NCBI RefSeq assembly: GCF_001484605.1
Contig: NZ_CP013747.1
Span: 1,612,001-1,676,000 of the forward strand
DNA length: 64,000 nucleotides
DNA from: Pseudarthrobacter sulfonivorans
GTDB lineage: Bacteria > Actinomycetota > Actinomycetes > Actinomycetales > Micrococcaceae
Direction of reading: 5' to 3'
The position numbers and the translations under genes were made by a program. Positions 38,470-47,353 of this stretch are shown piece by piece (positions within the stretch are counted from its first letter, which is position 1; every line of letters starts with the position of its first letter). The notes below the pieces were generated by a model, which was given only the letters and a program-made list of their open reading frames with translations, searched no databases and was not told where the DNA came from.

Positions 38470-39678
38470 CTACCCGGCCGCGGCTCCGGACAAGCCCAAA
38501 ACCATGGCATCGATTCGCTGAGGTGACATGGCATGGTGAATGGCCAGCATGCTGGCGCCCAGCACACCCGCGTCGAGCCCCGAACTGGACTGGACGATCT
38601 GCAGGTGTTGGGTCGCCAAGGGAATTGTGCGTGAGTAGACCACCTCGCGGATGCCCGCAATGAAATGCTCACCCGTCAGGGCCATGGATCCGCCAATAAT
38701 GATGACCGACGGGTTGATCAGACTGACACAGGCCGAGAGAACCTCGCCTACGTCCCTGCCCGCCTGACGCACCGCATGCACGGCTTCCGTACTGCCAGCG
38801 CCGACCAGCCGCACGACGTCTTCACTGGTGCTGGCCTCCATGCCGAGCGCACGCAACTTCGACGCGACGGCTGGCCCCGATGCGACAGCTTCGAGGCAAT
38901 CCTTATTCCCGCAGTGGCAGGGAACACCCGTGCCGTCGTGCACCCTGATATGCCCAATATCCCCGGCGACCCCGTCCGCACCCCGCTGCAGCATGCCGCT
39001 GGAGACAATGCCGGCGCCAATACCGGTGGCCACTTTGACGAAGATGAGATTGTCTACGTTCGGCCATGCAACATTGCGTTCCCCCAGCGCCATGATATTC
39101 ACATCGTTGTCGACGAGGACCGGTACGTGGAAGTGGGCCTGCAAGTGGCCCGGAACGTCGAAGCCATTCCAGCCAGGCATGATCGGAGGATTGATGGGCC
39201 TGCCCGTCCTGTGCTCCACAGGACCGGGCAGGCCAATGCCGATGGCCAGGAGGTCCCTGATCGCCCGTCCGGAGTCGTGGAGCAGTTCGCTGCCCAGTTC
39301 AACGACGGCCTCGAGAACCACGTCAGGACCCTGGGATACTTCGATGGTGCGTGCAGTCTCGCGCAAGCGGTGACCGGTGAGATCCGTTACGGCCACACGC
39401 AGGTGGGATGCTCCGATGTCCACACCAAGGACAACTTTACTACCGGCCTTCAACGCGATGCGCGAGGAGGGGCGGCCCCCGGTCGAGACGGCATCGTCCA
39501 CGAAGCCGACCAGCCCAAGTTCCATGAGCGCCTCGATACGCAGCGTGATGGTGGAACGCGCCAGCCCCATCTGCTCCGCCAGCTCAGTGCGGGTACGCGG
39601 TCGTCCGTCCCGCAGGATCTGGAACAGCTCGCTCGCACCGGACGTACCTAGGCCATTAAAGCTACTTATGTCACTCAT
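38470..39678 (-). CDS. ROK family transcriptional regulator
   Basis: A 402-residue ROK repressor. The winged helix covers residues 15-70 (LRDGRPRTRTELAEQMGLAR, then STITLRIEALMELGLVG). The sugar-kinase-like domain has VLGVDIGASHLRVAVTDL, GIGLPGPVEHRTG and the zinc motif CHCGNKDCLE. Such regulators respond to sugars. A TCGACAAAAC half-site at 39700, resembling part of the shared motif, lies in its own promoter, so autoregulation is likely. It is divergent from the Ebo-type operon and upstream of the exported TIM barrel on the same strand. Confidence 0.92.
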   Translation of the reverse strand: MSDISSFNGLGTSGASELFQILRDGRPRTRTELAEQMGLARSTITLRIEALMELGLVGFVDDAVSTGGRPSSRIALKAGSKVVLGVDIGASHLRVAVTDLTGHRLRETARTIEVSQGPDVVLEAVVELGSELLHDSGRAIRDLLAIGIGLPGPVEHRTGRPINPPIMPGWNGFDVPGHLQAHFHVPVLVDNDVNIMALGERNVAWPNVDNLIFVKVATGIGAGIVSSGMLQRGADGVAGDIGHIRVHDGTGVPCHCGNKDCLEAVASGPAVASKLRALGMEASTSEDVVRLVGAGSTEAVHAVRQAGRDVGEVLSACVSLINPSVIIIGGSMALTGEHFIAGIREVVYSRTIPLATQHLQIVQSSSGLDAGVLGASMLAIHHAMSPQRIDAMVLGLSGAAAG

Positions 39679-39844
39679 CGACTAATTACAGCACACCTTT
39701 CGACAAAACAAATGGCTGAAATTGAACCTCTCTGCTTTAAGGGCGGACTCTAATCCTGGGGAATCGGACTACCGACAGGGAGGAGCTATGAGGGGGCGGG
39801 GAGGGCACGTAATACGCGTAACTACGCTCATATTCGATCTAAAT

Positions 39845-39890
39845 ACGAATGTTAGGAGCGTGAATATATCGACCCACACTGGACATTCGT
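39845..39890. promoter_or_regulatory. 8-bp inverted repeat upstream of the Ebo-type operon
   Basis: ACGAATGT (39845-39852) and ACATTCGT (39883-39890) are exact complements 30 bp apart in an A/T-rich stretch, the most promoter-like part of the 590-bp gap between the ROK gene and the operon. It may bind a regulator; none is proven. Confidence 0.4.
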
Positions 39891-40011
39891 TGTTTGTCGC
39901 CATTAGTCGTGTTACGTTCTTTGTGATCGACGTCTCCAGCTCACCTACACGTGACGGTACGTGAACGACCGGCTCGGCCAGATGCAGCATCACTTCAAGG
40001 AGGAAGCTTTG

Positions 40012-40256
40012 ATGGGGGACATCCCTCGCAGTGGTCCGCGCACACAGCGGCGGGCGCTGCGCAAGATGGCAGCAGCTACCTAGCTGGCCATTGCAGCAAC
40101 CGCAGCACTGACCAGCCCGGCTGCCGCGGCCACTGCCTCCACTAACGCCAACTCCGCAGCTTGCGCACAGCTTCACCATCCTCACCTGCTACTCCTACTG
40201 ACGCTGAGCTCGCCGACGGGCTACGCCCGTTGAGGGCTTGCACCACCGCACTCTGA
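40012..40256 (+). pseudogene. Decayed gene for a secreted protein
   Basis: A strong AAGGAGGAAGC ribosome binding site precedes ATG at 40012. The frame reads as a signal peptide, with RTQRRALRKMAAAT, then a TAG at 40081, then LAIAATAALTSPAAAATAS, a clear hydrophobic core and cleavage region. Near 40165 the sensible reading shifts by two bases into a Ser/Pro/Thr linker, ATPTDAELADGLRPLRAC, ending at a stop near 40254. One nonsense codon plus a frameshift indicates a dead gene, of which only the export signal and linker remain. Its original product is unknown. Confidence 0.55.
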
Positions 40257-40268
40257 AAGGACATCACA

Positions 40269-41507
40269 TTGGGTACATCAGCTGAAGGGACTCCGGGCGT
40301 GACCACGAGCCCACATGCCTATGGCAAGACGGGCATCTGGCTCATCGGCGCGCGAGGGTCAGTGGCAACCACAGCCACGGTGGGCCTGGCCGCCATCTCC
40401 GCCGGCCTTGCCGAGGCCACCGGGTGCGTCACAGAGCAGGAACACTTCGGCGGGGTCGCGCTTCCCAACTTCGCAGACTTTGTGGTGGGCGGCCATGACA
40501 TCAGCGACGTTTGCATGGCCAAGCGTGCCGAGGCACTCGTTGAATCGGGGATGCTGCCGCTTCACCTGGTCGAATCCGTCCGACCCCAACTCGTGGAAGC
40601 CGACCAGCGTGTACGGCCCGGCTACAATCCTGCGCAGAAATCAGAGTCACAGGCCGAGGTGGCGCGCAGGCTTGCGAAGGACATCTTGGATTTCAAGGAC
40701 TCCAACCGCCTGGAACGCGTCATTGTTCTTGACGTCGCCTCGACCGAAGCCCCAGTTCAACCGATCGCTGAATTCACTGACGCGCACCTGCTGCTGACTG
40801 CGCTGGAGGACCCCGCACGGTCAGTGCTGCCGCCCAGTTCCGTCAGCGCCTACGCCGCCGCCCTGGCTGGTTCCCCGTACGTATGCTTCACCCCCTCCAC
40901 CGCCTTCAACGTGCCCGCGCTGCGTGAACTGGCTGCCCGGCACCACGTTCCAACGGCTGGCCAGGACGGTAAGACGGGCCAAACCTGGCTCCGGTCCGTG
41001 CTGGCACCGGCATTTGCCGCCCGCGGGCTGCGTGTCCTGTCATGGGCCGGAACCAACCTGCTCGGCGGGGGTGACGGCGCGACGCTCGCTGACCCGCAGG
41101 CCGTTTCGGGGAAACTGCAGTCCAAGAATCGCGGGCTTCAGGAACTGACCGGAGGTGCTGTTACGCCGCTTCACATTGACAACGTTCAGGATCTCGGCGA
41201 GACGAAGGTCGCCTGGGACCACGTCAACGTTGAAGGTTTCCTCGGTTCCCGGCTGACGCTGCAGACCACTTGGAGCGCTTACGACTCCATGCTGGCTGCA
41301 CCCATGGTGCTTGACCTCTCGCGCCTGATGGCTCTGGCCCACGCTGCCGGCGAAGAAGGCCACGTCGGAGCACTTGGATTCTTCTTCAAGGATCCGTGGG
41401 GCAGCGATGAGCACTCGTTCGCCAACCAGACACACAACCTCCTGGAGTGGGCCAAGAACGCGAGCGCTACGCTGGGTACCGGCACCGGGAGCCTCGATCA
41501 GCAGTGA
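40269..41507 (+). CDS. Inositol-1-phosphate synthase-like protein (Ebo cluster)
   Basis: A 412-residue member of the myo-inositol-1-phosphate synthase family, NAD-dependent cyclases that make inositol phosphate from glucose 6-phosphate. It has a Rossmann start GIWLIGARGSVATTATVGLA, the central GQDGKTGQTWLRSVLAPAF and a lysine-containing GKLQSKNRGLQEL region. It resembles the Streptomyces SCO3243 type more than mycobacterial Ino1. It overlaps the prenyltransferase gene by 4 bp. In many Ebo operons a dehydroquinate-synthase-like EboD, also an NAD-dependent cyclase, is found instead. The TTG start at 40269 follows AAAGGACATCACA. Confidence 0.85.
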   Translation: MGTSAEGTPGVTTSPHAYGKTGIWLIGARGSVATTATVGLAAISAGLAEATGCVTEQEHFGGVALPNFADFVVGGHDISDVCMAKRAEALVESGMLPLHLVESVRPQLVEADQRVRPGYNPAQKSESQAEVARRLAKDILDFKDSNRLERVIVLDVASTEAPVQPIAEFTDAHLLLTALEDPARSVLPPSSVSAYAAALAGSPYVCFTPSTAFNVPALRELAARHHVPTAGQDGKTGQTWLRSVLAPAFAARGLRVLSWAGTNLLGGGDGATLADPQAVSGKLQSKNRGLQELTGGAVTPLHIDNVQDLGETKVAWDHVNVEGFLGSRLTLQTTWSAYDSMLAAPMVLDLSRLMALAHAAGEEGHVGALGFFFKDPWGSDEHSFANQTHNLLEWAKNASATLGTGTGSLDQQ

Positions 41508-42385
41508 ACCGCGTTAACGACTACCTCGAATTGGTCCGTGCGCCGGCCGTCCTTACCGTCCTCGGCGATACGCTCGCAGGTGGGTCCGCCGCAGGGCACG
41601 CACTCAGCGGCCGCCGGATCGTTCTCCCCCTCGCCAGCGCCTGCCTCTACGCAGGCGGCATGGCACTGAATGACTACGCCGACCGCGGGACCGATGCACG
41701 CGAACGGCCGGAACGGCCCATTCCCTCCGGGAGAATCAGTGCCCGCAACGCCCTCACTGCCGCAACGGTCCTCACGCTGGCGGGGCTAGGCCTCAGCGCC
41801 GCAGGTGGTGGCAGGCGGGCGTTCGCAGTTGGACTTCCGCTCGCCACCGCAATCTGGACCTACGACCTGCTGGCCAAGAACCACGCGGTATCAGGTGCCC
41901 TCGCCATGGGTTCCTGCCGCGCCCTCGACGTTCTCATGGGCGCCGGCTCCGGGCACCTTCGGGCCGCGCTTCCCGCTGCGGGCATCATGGGCGGACACAC
42001 GGTGGCTGTCACCCTCCTATCGCGCGGTGAAGTGGAGGGAACGACGACGGCGACCGCTTCGGGAGTCGCCGCCGGCACCGGCCTGCTTGCCGCTGCCGTG
42101 GTAGCCGGCTCTGCCGGGCCCCGCAACCAGGTCCTTGCTGTGTTTGCCGCCAGTGCTGCGTATGCTGCCCGATGCGCTCCGGCCCAGGTGCGGGCTGCCC
42201 GCAACCCGGTGGCGAAAAGCGCACTTGAAGCCACCAAGGCAGGCATCCGGGCGATGATCCCCCTGCAGGCAGCACTCACGCTTCGCCACGGAAACCTGGC
42301 CGCCGCCGGAGTGCTTGCGTCGGTGGATCTGCTAGGCATGATCCTGCGTTCCCGTCCCCGGAGTTCGAGGATCAGCGAGTCATGA
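41504..42385 (+). CDS. eboC: EboC-like UbiA prenyltransferase (SCO3242 family)
   Basis: A 293-residue membrane enzyme of the UbiA superfamily with 7-9 helices. The first Asp-rich motif is NDYADRGTDARERPERPIPS, almost the EboC consensus; the second is near WTYDLLAKNHAVSG. It would transfer a prenyl chain from a polyprenyl diphosphate to an unknown acceptor. GTG at 41504 overlaps the preceding stop (GTGA), and its own stop overlaps the next start (ATGA), so it is tightly coupled. A polyprenyl synthase and an IPP isomerase lie 9-16 kb downstream. Confidence 0.88.
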   Translation: MNRVNDYLELVRAPAVLTVLGDTLAGGSAAGHALSGRRIVLPLASACLYAGGMALNDYADRGTDARERPERPIPSGRISARNALTAATVLTLAGLGLSAAGGGRRAFAVGLPLATAIWTYDLLAKNHAVSGALAMGSCRALDVLMGAGSGHLRAALPAAGIMGGHTVAVTLLSRGEVEGTTTATASGVAAGTGLLAAAVVAGSAGPRNQVLAVFAASAAYAARCAPAQVRAARNPVAKSALEATKAGIRAMIPLQAALTLRHGNLAAAGVLASVDLLGMILRSRPRSSRISES

Positions 42386-43890
42386 CAGGAACCACATTCG
42401 CATCAGAATCCACGATGCCCTTCAGCCTGGGATACGGGACCAACGGTTTCGCCGACCACCCCCTTCCCATAGCGCTCGAACTCCTCGCTGAGCAGGGCTA
42501 CGACGCTGTAGCACTGACGTTGGGCCACCCGCACCTGGACCCGTTTGCTGATGACCTGGACGCGCAACTGCAGTCACTGCGAAGCCGGCTCGACGAGCTG
42601 GGGCTCCGCGTAGTCATTGAAACTGGCACCCGCTTCCTGCTGGACCCGCGACGCAAGCACCGGCCCGCCCTGGTGGATGAAGATGCCGCAGTCCGGCTCG
42701 CCTTCCTGCGCCGGGCTGTCGACATCGCCGCGGCTTTGGAGGCAGAATGCGTCTCCTTCTTCTCGGGCGTACTTCCAGAAGACACCACCCCGGAAACGGG
42801 ATGGCAGCGGCTCATCGCCCGGGTCGCCGACATCGTTGAGTATGCTCGCGGCAAGGGCGTGCTTCTCGCCGTCGAACCTGAACCGGGAATGCTGGTCGAG
42901 ACGGTTTCCGACGTGCTGCGCCTTCGGGCAGAACTGGGCGATCCGGACAATCTGCGGGTGACCGTGGATATCGGCCACTGTGTAGTGGTCGAGCCGGCCG
43001 GTGTGCGGGGGGCCCTCCTGGAAGCCGGTCCGCTGCTGGCCAACGTCCAACTGGACGACATGCGCCCGCATGCCCACGAGCACCTGCCGTTTGGCGAAGG
43101 CACCGTCGATCTCCCGCTCGCACTCGCGACCCTGGCCGAACTGGGCTACCACGGTGTTGCCGCCGTCGAGCTGCCGCGACACTCCCATGACGCTCCGGGA
43201 CTGGCGGTGCGCAGCATGGATGCCCTCCGCGCCGGCTGGCACGAAGCAGGAACCATAAGGGAATCCGAACGCTGGCTGCAGGAGAGCACAACGGCGATCG
43301 CCGCCAACCCTGGCACCCTTAACAACATCTTCGCCAGGGCCGGTCGCCGCCTGGGCCGCAGCCCTCTTCATCCGGACGCCGATCCCACCGGTGTTCTGTT
43401 CGGCACCACAAGCGACCATGCGCGGGGCCAGCTGATGGGCCGGCTTGGGGAGTTCCTTTCGCCCGATGAACTGGCCGAAGCCTTGCTGGCTCTCTACGAC
43501 GGCGGCGATTCGGCAGAACGCCGGGGCTTGCTCAGGGGATTGGGAGCGTTGGCCACAGGCTTACCCAAGCTGCCGGACGTCGTCGTCACCGCGGGACTGC
43601 GCCTGACGGCGGACGCCCTGCGGACCAGCGAAAGCGGCATTGTCGCGGCCGCTGCCGGTCCGTTCGCGGCAGCCTACCTGGACCAACACAGCTGGCGTCA
43701 TGCCGTACTGAAGCTGGTGTTCATGGGCATCAGCCTCAGCGCCGTCACTGATCTCCAGAAGCGGGCTGATGACGAGCTCGCCCGGATGGCACGCGACTTC
43801 GCCGCGGAACGCACCGCCGCAGGGCGTCCGATCCCGGAGGACGTCCATCTGCTCATGCAGTCCTCATCCAGCTTTTCCACCTCTTCTTAA
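42382..43890 (+). CDS. eboA: TIM-barrel isomerase::EboA fusion protein
   Basis: A 502-residue two-domain protein. Residues 13-290 are a xylose-isomerase-like TIM barrel with metal-site candidates Glu165 (VEPEPG), Asp196/His199 (VDIGHC) and Glu263. Residues 300-500 match EboA: the HSWRHAVLKLVFMGISLSAV helix and the DFAAERTAAGRPIPEDVH end correspond to the conserved EboA C-terminus. EboA alone is usually about 240 aa. It overlaps eboC by 4 bp. The function of EboA is unknown; the fusion suggests it acts on the TIM barrel's sugar substrate. Confidence 0.82.
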   Translation: MTGTTFASESTMPFSLGYGTNGFADHPLPIALELLAEQGYDAVALTLGHPHLDPFADDLDAQLQSLRSRLDELGLRVVIETGTRFLLDPRRKHRPALVDEDAAVRLAFLRRAVDIAAALEAECVSFFSGVLPEDTTPETGWQRLIARVADIVEYARGKGVLLAVEPEPGMLVETVSDVLRLRAELGDPDNLRVTVDIGHCVVVEPAGVRGALLEAGPLLANVQLDDMRPHAHEHLPFGEGTVDLPLALATLAELGYHGVAAVELPRHSHDAPGLAVRSMDALRAGWHEAGTIRESERWLQESTTAIAANPGTLNNIFARAGRRLGRSPLHPDADPTGVLFGTTSDHARGQLMGRLGEFLSPDELAEALLALYDGGDSAERRGLLRGLGALATGLPKLPDVVVTAGLRLTADALRTSESGIVAAAAGPFAAAYLDQHSWRHAVLKLVFMGISLSAVTDLQKRADDELARMARDFAAERTAAGRPIPEDVHLLMQSSSSFSTSS

Positions 43891-43902
43891 GGAAAGCCAG
43901 CT

Positions 43903-44781
43903 ATGCGCATTTTCGATCCGCACATTCACATGACAAGCCGGACCACCAATGATTACGAGGCCCTTTACGCCAACGGAGTGCGCGCCCTCGTGGAACCCGC
44001 GTTCTGGATGGGCCAGCCCCGCACCAACGTCGGCTCCTTCATCGACTACTTCGACTCCCTGCTGGGCTGGGAGCGGTTCCGCGCCGCCCAATTCGGCATC
44101 CGGCATCACGCCACGATCGCCCTCAACCCCAAGGAGGCGAACGATCCCCGGTGCGTTCCCGTCCTGGATGAGATCCCCCGCTACCTGGTGAAGGAGGGCG
44201 TGGTGGCCATCGGCGAGATCGGCTACGACTCGATGACGCCCGCCGAGGACGAGGCATTCAGCCGCCAGTTGCAGCTCGCACGTGAGTATTCACTGCCGGT
44301 GATGGTGCACACCCCGCACAGGGAGAAGCTTGCCGGCACACAGAGGACGCTGGACGTCGTCCGCGAGTCAGGCGTTACACCCGGCATGGTGGTTGTTGAT
44401 CACCTTAATGAGACAAACGTGGAGATGGTGAAGGACGCCGGAGCATGGATGGGGTTCTCGATCTACCCGGACACCAAAATGGATGAGCGGCGCATGGTCG
44501 CGATCCTCGGCAGGTACGGAACTGAAAGGGTGCTGGTCAACTCCGCGGCTGACTGGGGCCGGTCGGACCCACTTAAAACCGTCAGCACGGCCAACGCAAT
44601 GCTCGCGGCGGGCTTCACGGCCGACGACGTCGACAAGGTGCTCTGGCGCAATCCTGTCGAGTTCTACGGCCAGAGTGGCCAGCTGATTCTTGATCCGATC
44701 CCCGGCTTCGACGCGGCTGAACTGCCGGATGCAGCAGCGGGTTTCGAAGGTAACTCAGTCCTGCGGGGGGCCCGGGTCTGA
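43903..44781 (+). CDS. eboB: EboB-like TatD family hydrolase
   Basis: A 292-residue metal-dependent hydrolase of the TatD/amidohydrolase type. Metal residues visible are HIH (7-9) in FDPHIHM, Glu in AIGEIGYDSM, His in VMVHTPHR, His in VVDHLNETN and the late Asp in NSAADWGRSD. This distinctive spacing is that of EboB rather than of DNase TatD. Its stop overlaps the eboE start by one base (TGATG). The substrate is unknown. Confidence 0.85.
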   Translation: MRIFDPHIHMTSRTTNDYEALYANGVRALVEPAFWMGQPRTNVGSFIDYFDSLLGWERFRAAQFGIRHHATIALNPKEANDPRCVPVLDEIPRYLVKEGVVAIGEIGYDSMTPAEDEAFSRQLQLAREYSLPVMVHTPHREKLAGTQRTLDVVRESGVTPGMVVVDHLNETNVEMVKDAGAWMGFSIYPDTKMDERRMVAILGRYGTERVLVNSAADWGRSDPLKTVSTANAMLAAGFTADDVDKVLWRNPVEFYGQSGQLILDPIPGFDAAELPDAAAGFEGNSVLRGARV

Positions 44782-45905
44782 TGCTCCTTTCATACTGCAC
44801 CAACGTCCACCCGGCTGAAGATCTCGACGGCGTGATCCGGCAGCTCCGCGAGTACGCCGGTCCGATCCGCCGCACCGTGGGCCTGGCGATCCTCGGCGTG
44901 GGACTGTGGCTGCCCGCCGGGCTGGCCCGTCAACTGGCTCACAGTGAGGAGGACCGCGCCGCCCTCCGCGACGTCCTCGACGCTGAAGGGCTGCAGCTGC
45001 ACACCATCAATGCCTTCCCTTATGGCGGCTTCCACAATGAAGTCGTTAAGCTCGACGTCTACAAGCCGACGTGGGCCGACCGTGAGCGGCTGGAGTACAC
45101 GCTGAACTGTGCGGAGGTGCTGGCAGCACTTCTGCCCGAGGACACAGCCGGCTCAATTTCGACCCTGCCCCTTGCCTGGCGCGAGTCATGGACACAGAAC
45201 GACGACGACGCCGCCACTACCGCGTTCGCCGAACTGAGCTCCCGCTTGAGTGACCTGCGGGAGCGTACGGGCAAGACCGTCCGCGTGGCCGTCGAACCCG
45301 AGCCGGGCTGCGTGCTCGATACCGTCACCGACGTCGTCGGCTGGCTGGGAACACGAATCGAACGCGGCGTCGATCCCGAATTCGTCGGCCTGTGCGTGGA
45401 CACCTGCCACCTGGCCGTTTCATTTGCGGACCCGGCCGGCGCAGTCAACGAAATTGATGCAGCAGGCCTGCGGATAGTAAAGGTACAGGCGTCGGCAGCC
45501 CTGCACGTAACGGATCCGACCGACCCGGCAGCCCGGGCGGCCCTGGCGGCGTTCGTTGAACCGCGATATCTCCACCAGGTAAGGGAGGCGCAGCCGGGCG
45601 GGATTATTGCTGCCGACGATCTCGCCGAAGCCCTCGCTGAGCTGCCGGGGGAAAGCGCGTGGCGGGTTCACTTCCACATCCCACTTCATCATGTGCCCTC
45701 AGCCCCTTTGGAGACCACCGTGGACGTGCTGCGGCGGACCGTCGCCGAAGTTGGTCAGTTGCCCTATGCGCCTGAGGTCCACCTTGACATCGAGACCTAT
45801 ACCTGGAGCGTGCTGCCTGGCGCGTCGGTGGGCATCACCGAGGGGATTGCGGCAGAGATCGCGTGGGCGCAGTCGAACCTGTTCGCTGCCGCACCCACGC
45901 CCTGA
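44781..45905 (+). CDS. eboE: Metabolite traffic protein EboE
   Basis: A 374-residue xylose-isomerase-like TIM barrel that fits EboE well: YCTNVHPAEDLDGVIRQLRE opening, TINAFPYGGFHNEVVKLDVY, then RLEYTLNCAEVLAALLPED and GSISTLPLAW. Metal-site segments are VEPEPG and VDTCHLAV. In the cyanobacterial scytonemin system the ebo genes are needed for moving the monomer to the periplasm, hence the family name; the biochemical step is not known. It is start-coupled to eboB and followed by eboF. Confidence 0.9.
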   Translation: MLLSYCTNVHPAEDLDGVIRQLREYAGPIRRTVGLAILGVGLWLPAGLARQLAHSEEDRAALRDVLDAEGLQLHTINAFPYGGFHNEVVKLDVYKPTWADRERLEYTLNCAEVLAALLPEDTAGSISTLPLAWRESWTQNDDDAATTAFAELSSRLSDLRERTGKTVRVAVEPEPGCVLDTVTDVVGWLGTRIERGVDPEFVGLCVDTCHLAVSFADPAGAVNEIDAAGLRIVKVQASAALHVTDPTDPAARAALAAFVEPRYLHQVREAQPGGIIAADDLAEALAELPGESAWRVHFHIPLHHVPSAPLETTVDVLRRTVAEVGQLPYAPEVHLDIETYTWSVLPGASVGITEGIAAEIAWAQSNLFAAAPTP

Positions 45906-45952
45906 GAACGCGTATTTCGCACGTCACTCACAACCCGAAGCAAGGAAGATCC

Positions 45953-47353
45953 GTGAAACCCGTACTGCTGCTAAACGTCGTTGGTCTGACCGCCAAGGCC
46001 CTGAGCCAGATGCCTCGCTTGTCGCGGCTTGCGGCACAGGGGTGGTCCTCGGAACTGGCTACAGTGCTGCCCGCGGTGACGTGCACAGTGCAGTCCACTA
46101 TGCTGACGGGCTTGGCGCCAGCACAACACGGGATCGTGGGGAATGGCTGGTACTTCCGGGAGCTCGGCGATGTTTTCCTGTGGCGCCAGCACAACAAGCT
46201 TGTCAGCGGCGAGAATATCTGGGAGGCAGCCCGCCGTCAGCATCCCGGGTACAGCGCAGGCAATGTCTGCTGGTGGTACGCCATGGGGATGTCCACGGAC
46301 CTCACAGTGACACCCCGGCCGGTTTATCATGCAGACGGTCGCAAATCACCCGATGCGTACGTACGACCGGCGGAACTGCACGATGAACTTGTCTCCAACT
46401 TCGGGGACTTCCCGCTCTTCCAGTACTGGGGCCCGACGGCAACGATCCGATCGAGCGAGTGGATCGTCAATTCCACCAGGCACATCATGCGGAACCAGTC
46501 ACCGAACCTGCTGATGGCCTATCTGCCGCACCTGGACTATGACCTCCAGCGGTTTGGACCCGACTCGCCGCAGGCTGCCCGCGCGGCTGCCGAGCTCGAC
46601 CGTACCCTTGCGCCGCTGCTGGATGAGGCCGAGGCACGCGGTTATGCCGTAATTGCAGTAGCCGAGTACGGGATCGAAGAAGCACGCACACCTGTCGACA
46701 TCAACCGCGTACTGCGCCGGGAAGGCCTGCTCGAGGTCTACGTGCAGGACGGCAGCGAGCAGCTCGATCCATGGACCTCCCGGGCGTTTGCCGTAGCTGA
46801 CCACCAGGTTGCACATGTGTACGTCTCAAACCCGTCGGACGTTGAGCGGGTGGCAGCACTTCTTCGCGGGACTGACGGAGTGGATGAGGTCCTCGACCGG
46901 GAAGCGCAGGGCCGCTACGGCCTCGATCACGAAAGGTCCGGGGAGCTCGTTGTCATAGCGGAGCCGGGTGCCTGGTTCACCTACTATTTCTGGCTCGACG
47001 ACGAGCGGGCACCCGAGTACGCCCGCGGCGTCGATATCCATCGGAAACCTGGCTACGACCCCGCCGAACTCTTCTTCAACCCAGCGGACAAGCTGGCGAA
47101 GGCCAAAGCAGGACTCAACCTGGTCAAAAAGAAGCTGGGCCTGCGGTACGCCATGAGCACCGTGCCCCTTGATCCGACGCATGTGCGGGGCACCCATGGA
47201 CGGCTTCCTGATTCTCCCGACGGCACGCCCCTGATTATTGGCTCGGAGGCCCGGATTCCCTCTTCGGTGGAGGGCTTCCTGAACAGTGGCCGGCAGGTCC
47301 CCGCCGCTGCGGTTAAGGAGCTCGTGCTTCAGACCCAAGGCATCCACAGCTAA
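45953..47353 (+). CDS. eboF: EboF-like alkaline phosphatase-superfamily protein
   Basis: A 466-residue protein of the nucleotide pyrophosphatase/phosphodiesterase fold. PAVTCTVQSTMLTGLAPAQH carries the nucleophile-position Thr43, and GIVGNGWYFRELGDVFLWRQ is typical of EboF. By eye several metal ligands of true NPPs are replaced: Asp by Val in NVVGLT, His by Gln in HLDYDLQRFGP, Asp-His by Glu-Tyr in AEYGI. It may therefore bind rather than cleave a phospho-substrate. GTG at 45953 follows AAGGAAGATCC. It is last in the Ebo-type operon, 47 bp after eboE. Confidence 0.85.
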   Translation: MKPVLLLNVVGLTAKALSQMPRLSRLAAQGWSSELATVLPAVTCTVQSTMLTGLAPAQHGIVGNGWYFRELGDVFLWRQHNKLVSGENIWEAARRQHPGYSAGNVCWWYAMGMSTDLTVTPRPVYHADGRKSPDAYVRPAELHDELVSNFGDFPLFQYWGPTATIRSSEWIVNSTRHIMRNQSPNLLMAYLPHLDYDLQRFGPDSPQAARAAAELDRTLAPLLDEAEARGYAVIAVAEYGIEEARTPVDINRVLRREGLLEVYVQDGSEQLDPWTSRAFAVADHQVAHVYVSNPSDVERVAALLRGTDGVDEVLDREAQGRYGLDHERSGELVVIAEPGAWFTYYFWLDDERAPEYARGVDIHRKPGYDPAELFFNPADKLAKAKAGLNLVKKKLGLRYAMSTVPLDPTHVRGTHGRLPDSPDGTPLIIGSEARIPSSVEGFLNSGRQVPAAAVKELVLQTQGIHS

